Part shown: piece after piece, positions 32,271 to 42,000 of the stretch | Numbering within the stretch: position 1 is the stretch's first letter | Layout of the letters: each line of letters opens with the position of its first letter | Source of the DNA: Nitzschia sp. DOCU1 | Taxonomy: Eukaryota > Bacillariophyta > Bacillariophyceae > Bacillariales > Bacillariaceae | Length of the DNA: 64,000 nt | Direction of reading: 5' to 3' | Assembly: GCA_951394045.1 (NCBI GenBank) | Contig: OX595996.1 | Location: forward strand, 1,860,001-1,924,000 | Made by a program: the position numbers and the translations under genes | Notes under the pieces: model-generated | What the model was told of the DNA's origin: nothing | The model's database searches: none | Seen by the model: the letters and a program-made list of their open reading frames with translations, nothing else

Positions 32271-33329
32271 GTGGTCACTTCACGTTCCACGTTGTCGCTA
32301 GAGTCTACAAGAAGAAAATTTTGCACTCTGAGTATCAAGAAAACGTAGTATCATGTACTGCTACGGCAAAACTGCTGATAGAAATAATCTTTTCAGGTTA
32401 TACAGTGTCGAGAAGTTTCAACTCTCGAAATTGTGATAAAGAATTGGGAGTACGGCTCCTACGTTACCTCAATCTATAATTAATTTCTAAGCTGTGCGCC
32501 GCCTAGTCTCCTCTTTTTAGCAAGCAAATCACGGGCAGATTATAATTCCTTCGAACCAAACTCGAGTGAAGAGCGTTTGAATTTAATAACAAGGATGGCA
32601 TGCCCAGCGGCTTCGGTGGTAAGAACTCCGACACTGTTGCGGCTGTTTCGCCTACATGGTCTGAGGCTCCTTCAGAGTTTTCTCGCCTTCGTGTGGGCCA
32701 AGCGTGAGCTTAGAACCATTCAGACCAGATGAAAACACAATCCGAGTTCCATCCGTACCTTCTGAATCGGTGTGTCCTTGTTTAGAGTGCTCTGATAGTA
32801 GTAACTTCAACTGTTAGTCGGCTTTGCACCACCATCCGACGGAGGGGCAGTTACCGAAGTAGAGTAGATCGCAACAGGTTGATGGGCATACGTCACCAAG
32901 GAGCGCGCAGGCTCGGAGGAGGGTGGGTGGGTTCGCGCTAGTTGTGTCTCTTTTTTGCACATGATATTATCTGATAGTAAAAACCTCTCTCGCAATAGCG
33001 TTTACGAACTTTCCTTCGCCTGGCGCGCGAAATCGCAAATTCAGTATCGGCCCAAGTACCGTCTATATATTTATTCAAACATATATATTAAAAATTTCTA
33101 AATTCATGTGTCTCGCGCACGCCGACTCCTCCGTTGACAGTTGCTGTCACATTTTCAACATGCCACTTCTTGTGGCGATCATTTTCGCTTTCGAAGATGC
33201 AGCGGAGAATTGGCGACGGGTGGTGACTGTCATTCATTTGTCGGCACTGTTTGCCAAATACGCTTTTGCTTATCAAAAGAAATCTCCTAGAGTTAAATTT
33301 CCTTCGGTCTTCGAAGTCACGAGTACTAA
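32271..33329. other. Intergenic, no supported gene
   Basis: About 1.06 kb upstream of the third Pro-rich protein gene. An AT-rich patch with TATATAT lies near 33063 and 33081. Short open frames show no family resemblance. The last bases before the ATG (GAGTACTAAATG) resemble those before the paralogue at 1660 (GAGTAAATAGCAAATG). Confidence 0.5.
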
Positions 33330-34975
33330 ATGGTGGTTTTGAAAACCTTCTCGACCGTGGTTGGCGTCGTCCTTGTTCTTCTCGGAACCGCCGCCGCCAC
33401 GGATGGACAACAGGATAAAAAGAATGACCAAATTCTTAAGGGACAACAAGAGTCTTCCCAACAAGTTTACGATCGAATTCTAAATGACATGTCTGCATAC
33501 GGTGATTTTTTCGGTGGTGCAGCAGGTAAGAATAATGAGGACGGCAACGGCGCTGGTAGGAATGCCCCGGAAGATGGGTATTATGGAGGAATGAGCATGG
33601 CACCGTACACTCCTCCAACCATGCAGCCGCAGCCTCCTCCGACTTTGCCGCCGCGATCTCCTCCGACCATGCCCCCTTACACTCCTCCGACTATGCTGCC
33701 ACAACCACCACCCACAATGCCACCGTACGCTCCCCCGACAATGCCACCGTATTCTCCCCCGACCATGCGACCTGTTTCTCCCCCAACCATGCCACCGTAC
33801 ACCCCCCCTACGATGCCACCGTACCCTCCTCCGACCATGCCGCCATACACTCCTCCAACTATGCCGCCATACACTCCTCCAACTATGCCGCCGTACACTC
33901 CACCGACCATGCCGCCATACACGCCTCCAACTATGCCACCAGCTTACCCTGTTCCCACGGTCCCAGCATACCCGGCTCCCACGGTCCCAGCATACCCGGC
34001 TCCCACGGTCCCAGCATACCCGGCTCCAACCCCAGCTCCTGTGGTACCGGTGAGTAGCGTATTCATTTCCTTTCGACCATTCAAACAAATTACTCACTTT
34101 CTCGCACTAAATCTGTTGTGCAGGCTTATAGTACCCCCCTTCCAACCACTATTCCCTCAAGACCACCTTCTGAAGTCCCATCAGCGGTGCCATCTGCAGG
34201 CCCATCTGCAGTCCCATCAAAGGTGCCAACTCCAAGTCCATCTGCGGGTCCAACTCCAAGTCCATCTGCGGGTCCAACTCCGGGCCCTACGGGGGAACCG
34301 AGCGAAGAACCTACTCTTTCTGTAGCCCCATCAGAGGCTCCAAGCGGAAGCGATGAACCGAGCGCAGAACCGAGCGCAGAACCCACCTCGGGACCAACGG
34401 CCGGACCCACCGTCGCCACCAAGGCCCCTAAGACCAAGGCCCCTAAGACCAAAGGAAAGGGCGACGCCGGAAAGGGAGCAAAAAAGAGCCCTCCTTTGGT
34501 GGACACGCGATTCTCAGATCCTTTGCTCACTGTGTCATTCAATCAGCTGAGCTTGACGTTGTTCGGAATTTCTGATCTAGATGCTCAAGAATGGGAGGAT
34601 GTGACGGCAAGTTTCATTGAGAATTTCTTTTCGGGACCAGAGTTTGGAAGTTCGTTTGGGGCAAAGTTGAAAATCAAATCCATCAATGGACAGGCTCTGG
34701 CGGACCAACCAGAAGGGCCCGGTGGCCGAAAGTTGCAAGTTGCTGGTGACAAGGCTGTAATTGTATTTGACCTGAAAGTCCTCCTTGGTCTCGGCCCTGT
34801 CGAAATCACGATTGGCAAGCTTGCCCATGCATGGCTTGCGGATCAACCTAAAAGACAGACGTATGTGGCCGCACTCCAAGAAGATTCTGATAGCGACACC
34901 TTCAAGACTGTCTGGAAAGCCAGTGAAGTAAGTGGCGCGTCTCTTTCAACTACTTCCGTTGGAATGGAAGTTTGA
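33330..34975 (+). CDS. Secreted Pro/Thr-rich protein with conserved C-terminal domain (paralogue of 1660-4539)
   Basis: Exons 33330-34049 and 34124-34975 join over a 74-nt phase-0 intron (GTGAGT donor, TGCAG acceptor) to give 523 residues. The signal peptide starts MVVLKTFSTVVG, almost the same as the gene at 1660. An acidic Gly/Asn-rich stretch leads to GGMSMAPYTPP, then about 120 residues of MPPYTPPT repeats and YPAPTVPA repeats. Exon 2 adds PSAVPS/PSAGPT repeats, a short basic KAPKTKAPKTKGKG stretch and the ~145-residue C-terminal domain (LSLTLFG, WEDVTASFIE, GRKLQ, IVFDLKVLLG). It has a much shorter Lys-rich part than its relative. A structural wall or mucilage protein is likely; its prolines are plausible substrates of the nearby prolyl hydroxylase. 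Confidence 0.85.
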
Positions 34976-35170
34976 GCAGTTTGAGCGTAGTTGCGTTTGT
35001 TGTACCAGTAAATATTTATATATTACCACAATAGCACTGAGGTGTAGCATAATAGTAGGATAGTTACCGCACCCCACTATGTGGTTCGCTAGATTTTGAG
35101 CATGAGGACCACAGGGGAGTACAAAAGCAAGTCTCCCAAACATGTATCATCACCTGTGCATGGATTTGGA

Positions 35171-35797
35171 CTAGCACGTTTCCCGCGATTTCACCGGTTC
35201 TTGAAAACCCCCAAGAGCCTGCCGCCAGTCGTAGGCAATCAATTGGACGGCAGAGGCAAGGTTTAGTGAGCCAAATGCCGGATTGGTTGGGATACCAAGT
35301 GCGACTTGACACAGCTCAAACTCGTCACTTTGAAGCCCATATCGCTCATTTCCAAAAACAAAAGCAATCGACCAGAAGCAAGCCTCGTTATTGTTTGCCC
35401 GCGATACGATTTCTGCAAAATATGGCCGGGGCTCGACGTAGCTTTGCTGCTTTCGCCCCTGATACATGTCAACGGGCATCCCCGTCGCACAGCGAATGTC
35501 CATCCCGTCCAAGGCCTCCTCCAGGGTGCCTACTACGCATGCAGTTTCCAGCACGTTTATGGCCCCACTTGCCCCGTCCTTGGTTTTCTTCCGATTCAAC
35601 ACCTTGGGATCTTTCGGGCAGACGAGCACCAGCTCGTCAAACCCCATGGTTTTGAGTGCTCGAGCAGCAGCGCCGACGTTCCCAGGGTGCAACGGGTTCG
35701 TTAAAACGAATCTCGTTCGAATTGACACGGACAGCATAATTGTCAGCTCCAAGAAGCCACCGGTCATTTTGGCCTTTTGGAACAGACTAGTGCTCAT
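35171..35797 (-). CDS. SpoU/TrmJ-family RNA 2'-O-methyltransferase
   Basis: 208 residues, single exon, ATG at 35797. The SPOUT fold motifs are clear: VLTNPLHPGNVGAAARALKT, then ELVLVCP, AFVFGNERYGL (motif 2) and IPTNPAFGSLNLASAVQL (motif 3), which form the knotted S-adenosylmethionine pocket. This pattern matches the TrmJ/TrmH group that methylates ribose in tRNA or rRNA. The domain starts after about 28 residues that might target an organelle; the signal is weak. No link to the neighbouring wall-protein genes is evident. Confidence 0.85.
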   Translation of the reverse strand: MSTSLFQKAKMTGGFLELTIMLSVSIRTRFVLTNPLHPGNVGAAARALKTMGFDELVLVCPKDPKVLNRKKTKDGASGAINVLETACVVGTLEEALDGMDIRCATGMPVDMYQGRKQQSYVEPRPYFAEIVSRANNNEACFWSIAFVFGNERYGLQSDEFELCQVALGIPTNPAFGSLNLASAVQLIAYDWRQALGGFQEPVKSRETC

Positions 35798-36110
35798 TCA
35801 TGGTGAATCGAATCATTGATCACATCAAATACTATCGGTAGCAGTATTGAGGTTCGCTGGCAATCACTCCTGCACTCCACTCTATCTAACGACGATGACG
35901 GCACCCCGGTGGAGGGAAGGGGAACTACTTCCACGTGGAGCGATGATGGAAAAGAATCCGACTAGTACGACGGCACCGATCAATGCCTCCCTCAATCGCC
36001 CCTTTGCTACTGTAGTGAACAACTCCTAATATCCAATGATTTATGATATATCGTGCGGATAGCAACGCAACTCCTAGTAGGTCTCTGGGGCCTGTTATCC
36101 TACCCTCAGA
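35798..36110. other. Intergenic, nothing recognised
   Basis: About 310 bp between the methyltransferase start and the lipase stop; no supported gene or repeat. Confidence 0.5.
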
Positions 36111-38246
36111 TCAAACCGATTGCTTTTGGATCTTGCAATACGATAAGAGAGCTTGATGGAATCGAACGTCGGCTAGAATCTCTCGATGCTCCGCCTTGTC
36201 AATTTCAACTACAGTCACTTCGCGTTCATCGCCCATCCACGTCTTGCAGTGCTGGAGCGACCAGTAAGGGACGGTTCCGTCACCGGACGCCTTTCGACCA
36301 CCTGCCACGGCCTGATGCGTCTTATTCGTCTCCATCAGGATTCCACCCTTCACAATGTATCCATTCGTGTTCTTCTTGTCACCCAGTACAGCTTTAGTAT
36401 CGATTTTGTATAGATTCCTCAGCTTGGATCCGGAAAAGCACGTGTCTTTGCGTTTGTAGATGGATCCAATCTCGGTGGGAAGATTGATACCATAAATCGC
36501 ATGGATGCGTCGGACGGGAGGAGGGTCATAGGAGCTCTTGTTTCGTGGATCGATCTTCGAATCTGCATCATAGACGTCCTTGATCATTTGAAGCGTTGTA
36601 GTTAGACCCTCACGCTCAATGATATCGTATCCGGGATACTCTTGGAAGGCACGATCGCCCCTGACTATACTCGGGGCGCTTCCTTCCATTCCCGACTGAC
36701 AAACGGGAGAGCAGATGCGGCGAAAGGATTTCTCCTTGTGAAATGGCAACCATTTCATTTTCACCACAAGCATGACCGTACGAGGTTGTCGCTGGGTTAA
36801 AAAGCACAAGAAACCATCATACGCCCCATAGTCATCTTTGTGATACAAAGGTACATTCAATTGAACTTCTTGGCCATCCCAGACACGCGAAGGTACGACC
36901 ACAACCCCCGAGAGTGCCAGGTTGGTGCTATGATCGGCCACACTTGTCAAAATGTCCGCACTCAACGCCAATGTCTGTACGAAGCCACAAAATAGACCCC
37001 GAAGAATGCGGTACGCCCAAGTCCAGAGGCAACAGCAAAACAACCAGTTGATGCAGCACAAGATTGGATTGAACTCTTTTTCGGAACGTTCGTACTTGGC
37101 GGCCGAAATGCCGGGTTCTTGCAGAAAGAATTGAAGCGCACCTTCGTTAGAGCCCCGTGGAGTTGGCAGCGTTGCAAAAGAAATCTTGTCATCGAACACA
37201 ACCTTGGTATTCAACGTCGAATGGAATGGCGTTTTGACTTCTCGTTTGGTGGAGCCAAGAACCACAATCAACTGAAAGCGATTGGGTTTAGTGTGGGCCA
37301 AGCGCTTGGCGGTCAGATTGAAAGTGTCCAAGGGACTCTCGATGGATATCTCCATGACCCCATGGGGCATTACGTAGGCACTCGAAGGAACTCCCTTGGG
37401 CAATTCTTGCGGGAGCAACCATGGTCCACTTCCAAAGCTTCGACCTAATGCCAGTGCCTCCTCGTCGTTCAAAAAGGCATCCAGGCTCATCTTATCACCT
37501 GAAATCATACTTCGAAGTGCCTTGGGGGCGCCAATATGTGGGGCTCCGACTGGAAGGTACGTGTGAATGTGCTTGTCGATCCACTTTTGACCTTTTTTCG
37601 CTAAGCAAAAATTGAGAAAGTAGTGAGCCGTCTTTGTGCCAAGGGAATGTCCGACAAGCACCACGGGCGTAGAATGATTGTTCTCATAAAGCTCTTCAAC
37701 CTGCTTGATTGTATTTGTGAAGTAACCATCACGACGTTCCAGTTCCGACGGTGGCAGTCTCCAATCGTAGGATGCCGCTTGTAAATTGACACCTTCTTCA
37801 TAGCCAGCCTTTACCAAAGCCTGAATAACTGGCCCAAAGACGTAGCTCACAAGATTCGTAAAGGTTCCTGGGGTCAAGTAGTCAACTCCTTCCAATCCAG
37901 GAATGGCTCGAACTTTGATACCTGCACATTCTGTTCTCATGTCGTTTGCGTTCAGTCGCATATGCTCCAGCCACGCAGATTTATACTGCAGTTGCTCTTC
38001 TTCTTCCGCATCCAAAGGAGCGCTGCTGGTAGTAGCCGTGGTAGCTGGAAATTCTTTCTTTTTCTGCGCATTTCCAAAATACATGGACGAGAGGCCGAGG
38101 GAGCCCAAGTTCAGCCAGATTCGCTTCCCTTCCCATGACGGTCGCAAGGTAGATTCTTTGATTTCCAAGCCACTGCTCATGAATCCAGGAATGATCAGAA
38201 TTGGCAGCCATTCTGGTGCTTTGTCGAGCTTCTTAGAGGTCGCCAT
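36111..38246 (-). CDS. LCAT/PDAT-type acyltransferase or phospholipase
   Basis: 711 residues from the ATG at 38246, chosen for its position just before the conserved domain and a good context (GCAATGG). The frame is open upstream to an ATG at 38399, but those residues show no conservation pattern. The alpha/beta-hydrolase opens LPILIIPGFMSSGLE, as in lecithin:cholesterol acyltransferase relatives. VGHSLGTK gives the nucleophile S201, SGDGTVPYWSL the acid, and EHREIL the His. A Cys/Trp-rich hydrophobic insertion (PILCCINWLFCCCLWTWAYRIL) about two-thirds along may contact membrane. Relatives move acyl groups between phospholipid and diacylglycerol (PDAT) or cleave phospholipids. Which reaction occurs here is not clear. 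Confidence 0.75.
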   Translation of the reverse strand: MATSKKLDKAPEWLPILIIPGFMSSGLEIKESTLRPSWEGKRIWLNLGSLGLSSMYFGNAQKKKEFPATTATTSSAPLDAEEEEQLQYKSAWLEHMRLNANDMRTECAGIKVRAIPGLEGVDYLTPGTFTNLVSYVFGPVIQALVKAGYEEGVNLQAASYDWRLPPSELERRDGYFTNTIKQVEELYENNHSTPVVLVGHSLGTKTAHYFLNFCLAKKGQKWIDKHIHTYLPVGAPHIGAPKALRSMISGDKMSLDAFLNDEEALALGRSFGSGPWLLPQELPKGVPSSAYVMPHGVMEISIESPLDTFNLTAKRLAHTKPNRFQLIVVLGSTKREVKTPFHSTLNTKVVFDDKISFATLPTPRGSNEGALQFFLQEPGISAAKYERSEKEFNPILCCINWLFCCCLWTWAYRILRGLFCGFVQTLALSADILTSVADHSTNLALSGVVVVPSRVWDGQEVQLNVPLYHKDDYGAYDGFLCFLTQRQPRTVMLVVKMKWLPFHKEKSFRRICSPVCQSGMEGSAPSIVRGDRAFQEYPGYDIIEREGLTTTLQMIKDVYDADSKIDPRNKSSYDPPPVRRIHAIYGINLPTEIGSIYKRKDTCFSGSKLRNLYKIDTKAVLGDKKNTNGYIVKGGILMETNKTHQAVAGGRKASGDGTVPYWSLQHCKTWMGDEREVTVVEIDKAEHREILADVRFHQALLSYCKIQKQSV

Positions 38247-39083
38247 TGCTCTGTCCAAACAGTAACATCTTCCATCAGCAAGGGCGGGTCGGTCACCATG
38301 AGGTTTGTAAGATTGACCCAAGAAGTGTATTGCAAGCAGACTCCAAGAGTGATGTTGCCCCAACGGACGATGAGTCCGGTCATTCATCCCGTTTTGCATC
38401 GCCAAAGATACCTTTTCGGATCTACTCGACTAAATTTTATTCCCGCACCGACCGACGGCGAGCGCGCCTGCCACCACTCAGATCAGGCCCTCACGGCGTA
38501 ATTTGGGCAGGAGAAAATGAGACTTTGAAGGATAAAAATTCTCTTCTGCTTGGAGCTTCTTCTCGATAGTCGTGGAAAAGAATGAAAGCGCCCCGCGACA
38601 GAACGGCGTCGACGAAGTAGATATTAGCGTCATAGTGAATCCAGAAATTAAAGCTTGAAATGTCGCTGATATGAGAGCAGCGCTATACGAATTGATCATG
38701 TAGAAATAGTGTCTGGACGTCGCCGCAACACAAAAGAATGGATATTTTGGTATAATACATTTGTTTGTAGCAATACGGGACTTCTCCCGATTCCTTCTCA
38801 TTGCATAACCGTCGTCCTGTTGAATATGCCTTTCATATGCCTTCCGCAGTGTTGTAATGCGCCCGCTGATCCCGCCAGATCGAGTTTCGACCACCAGACA
38901 ATTACCCCGCGAAATTACTCCTAACTGTGGATCGATTCGCCACGTGGTTGGGCCTCAAATTGTTGTTTTTACGATAGTAGCAACGAGAACTGAACTTGCT
39001 GCTGCTTCCTTAGTTGAAACGAAAGCTTTACACGCAGATCCATAATACAATCCTCATTGCCCCGTACCTCGTAACTCATCATC
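38247..39083. other. Divergent intergenic region
   Basis: 837 bp between the lipase and the giant protein gene. It should contain both promoters and possibly a 5' non-coding exon of the lipase. No supported coding frame, RNA gene or repeat. Confidence 0.45.
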
Positions 39084-42000
39084 ATGACGAAAAAGCGCAA
39101 CAATCCCAAGAAGGGCAACAAACAGAAACCGAAACGCACGGCGGAGGCCCTGAACGTGGCGTGGGGCATGTCCGAGTCGGACTTGAACTTTGATGTTTTG
39201 ATGGGCGAAAGTGAACGCAGCTCGGCCGGCAATATTGCTTTGGACGACAGCGGCCGATATCTCTATGGCGAGGGCCGTGACAAGACGGCGAGCCATGTGC
39301 ATTCCAACGAGCATGGGAATTCTGCCACTGCCACCGATCGACTCCATCTGCAGGATCACGATGATCCGGGTACGGCACTGTCAATGTATGCCGATGTTAT
39401 GAAACACAACCAACATGTCCGAAATAAACCGGGATCGCCTTTTGCCTCTACGCGTTCCATGACTGTCTCGGTGGCGTCTTCCGCGAATGCGCCGGCTACA
39501 ATTCGAGGCGAACCCTTTGCTGCAATTGATCAAACCGTCTGGGAAGCTGCTGCTAGCAACAGCAACACAGATGCCATGGCGTTTTATGCTCGAGTCGAAG
39601 CGGCGGCCAAGGTCATCCAGGAAAACTTTCGTACGCGGAGATTGCAACAAGGCAAGGATGATGCCGAAACGGAGGCTTCCACGAGTGCAGGAGACGAAGG
39701 CGACAACTTGGGGGGCGAACCCGCTAAGGTCAAAGTGGACGAGGAAAAGGGATCCGTTGACCGTTCCCATCTTTATACCACCATGTTCATCGCCGCGTTT
39801 GGTGTTGGTAGTCTCCTGATCAAGTTTTTGTCGCGCTGTCTCAACAAGGGAGATGATAATGGTGTTGATCCTGGTGGTAATTTGCAGGTAGATGGAGGGC
39901 AACACAATGCGACGGGGATGGAAGGCGGTACAGGTGGAGGTGGAGGTGGAGGTGGAGGTGGAGGTGGAAATACAGGGGCAGAAGGTGGAATTGTCCCGAA
40001 TGCCCAAGGTGGTGGGGGTGGTGCACCTCCGTAAGTACGAACAGGAGAGGAGAGAACTATTGTTGCACCGATTTCTCACAACAGGGAATGATTCTTCTTT
40101 GTCCAAAAGCCCTCAACAAACCCCGGCCCAAAACATGGCGACACAGGCAGCATCGGCAGCGGCGTCGGGCATTGCCGCTGGAATTGCTGCTAGTGGTGCT
40201 GGTGCTGCGGCTGGTGCTGGAGCCGCGGCGTCGGGTGCTGCTGGTGCTGCCGGTGCCGTGGTAGCTTCGGCTGTGGTAGCGGCTGTTGCTACGGCTTCTG
40301 TCTACGGCGGCGGAAAAAAGGGAGAAACCACAGTCCTACTCAACAATGCCAACTTCTTGTCACCGTGTGGCAGAGCACTACCCGCTGAACATCAAACAGA
40401 AGAGGGATCATTCTCGATATACATCCAAGGATATTCAAGGCCCTTTACGATACGAGAGTCGAGACTGGTAGAAGATATCGTAGTTGAAGCATACAATGAG
40501 GTGACGTCGGGGGGCGTTGGTAGTAATATTTGCTATGATCCCTTCCTGCGAGAGATGCTCAGCTCGACCTTGGACAGTCAAGCTGTGCGCGATCCTGTCT
40601 ACGACAGTGGATACATATTGATAACTGAGTTCTCAGCCACGGTTGCCTGCAATGGCTGTCCACCTGCCGAACCGCTCTTTTCCATGACCGATGAACCAAG
40701 CATCTTGGGGCTTTACCGCCGTGGTCTGCAGCAGATACCAGAAGATGTCGAGGTGAATCGAGTAACGGCTACCAATGAGTTCTTCGAGGAATTCTTGCGG
40801 CGGGTGGACCTCCAAATGAAATGGAGCGTCGAAAATGAAGAGTTACTACCAGGCTACGAACAAATAGTTGTGGCGTACGTTCAAGACGGTCAGCAGAGGT
40901 ATACTGAATACATAATACCAGATGCGGTAAGAAACATGCATGATACCCGCACAACAAAATGGCTAGGAATTTGCACTCACAAGAATTCTCTAATATTGCA
41001 CCACAGACCAACCCTTTCAACCCAGCAAATCCAGTTAACCCGAACAATCCCAACAATCCAAGTAATCCTGCAAGCCCAAGCAACCCGATAAACCCTCTGA
41101 GTCCTAATAACCCTGCGAGCGACCCCTCCAATCCTGCCGCCCCTGGTAGTCCGTCCAATCCGGCGAGCCCGACCAACCCCGCTAGCAACCCGTCGAACCC
41201 AAACGCCCCAGGAAATCCTTTGAATCCCCTCACCCCGGCCAATCCTGCTAGCAATCCAAGCAACCCGGCAGCGCCAGGGAGCCCATCGAACCCATTGAAT
41301 CCAAGCAACCCGGCAGCGCCAGGGAGCACATCGAACCCATTGAATCCGAGCACCCCCGCTAGCAGCACAAGCGATCCGGCTGATCCTAGCAGTCCTTCGA
41401 ATCCTTTGAATCCCAGCACCCCCGCTAGCAGCACAAGCGATCCGGCTGATCCTAGCAGTCCTTCGAATCCTTTGAATCCCAGCAACCCTGCTGACAGCCC
41501 AAGCAATCCATCTGCTCCCGGCAGCCCTTCAAATCCTCTCAGTCCGAACAACCCTGCAAGCAGCCCAAGCAATCCAGCCGCTCCCGGCAGCCCTTCAAAC
41601 CCCGTGAATCCGAGCAACCCAGCAAGCAGCACAAGCGATCCAGCTGATCCTAGCAGTCCTGCGAATCCAGTGAATCCCAGCAACCCGATTACCAGCCCAA
41701 GCAACCAAGCTACACCCGATAGCCCAAGCAATCCTATCAGTCCAAACAACCCTGTTAGCAGCCCAAGCAATCCAGCCGCTGCCGGCAGCCCCTCGAATCC
41801 TGTCAGTCCCCTCAACCCTGCCAGCAGCCCAAGCAATCCTATCAGTCCGATCAACCCTGCGAGCGGCCCAAGCAACCCAGCTGCACCCAGTAGCCTAAGC
41901 AACCCAATCAGTACGATCAACCCTGTTAACAGCCCAAGCAATCAAGCCACTCCCGGCAGCCCTTCTAATCCTGTCAGCCCGATCAACCCTGCGAGCAGCC

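Noticed and set aside
38247..38399. 51-residue N-terminal extension of the lipase
   Set aside because: Open frame but no conservation pattern; the ATG at 38246 has better context and lies just before the conserved domain.
40085..40109. Alternative acceptor at 40084 for intron 1 of the giant gene
   Set aside because: With the GTAAGT donor at 40031 it gives a stop after one codon; the acceptor ending 40109 keeps the frame.
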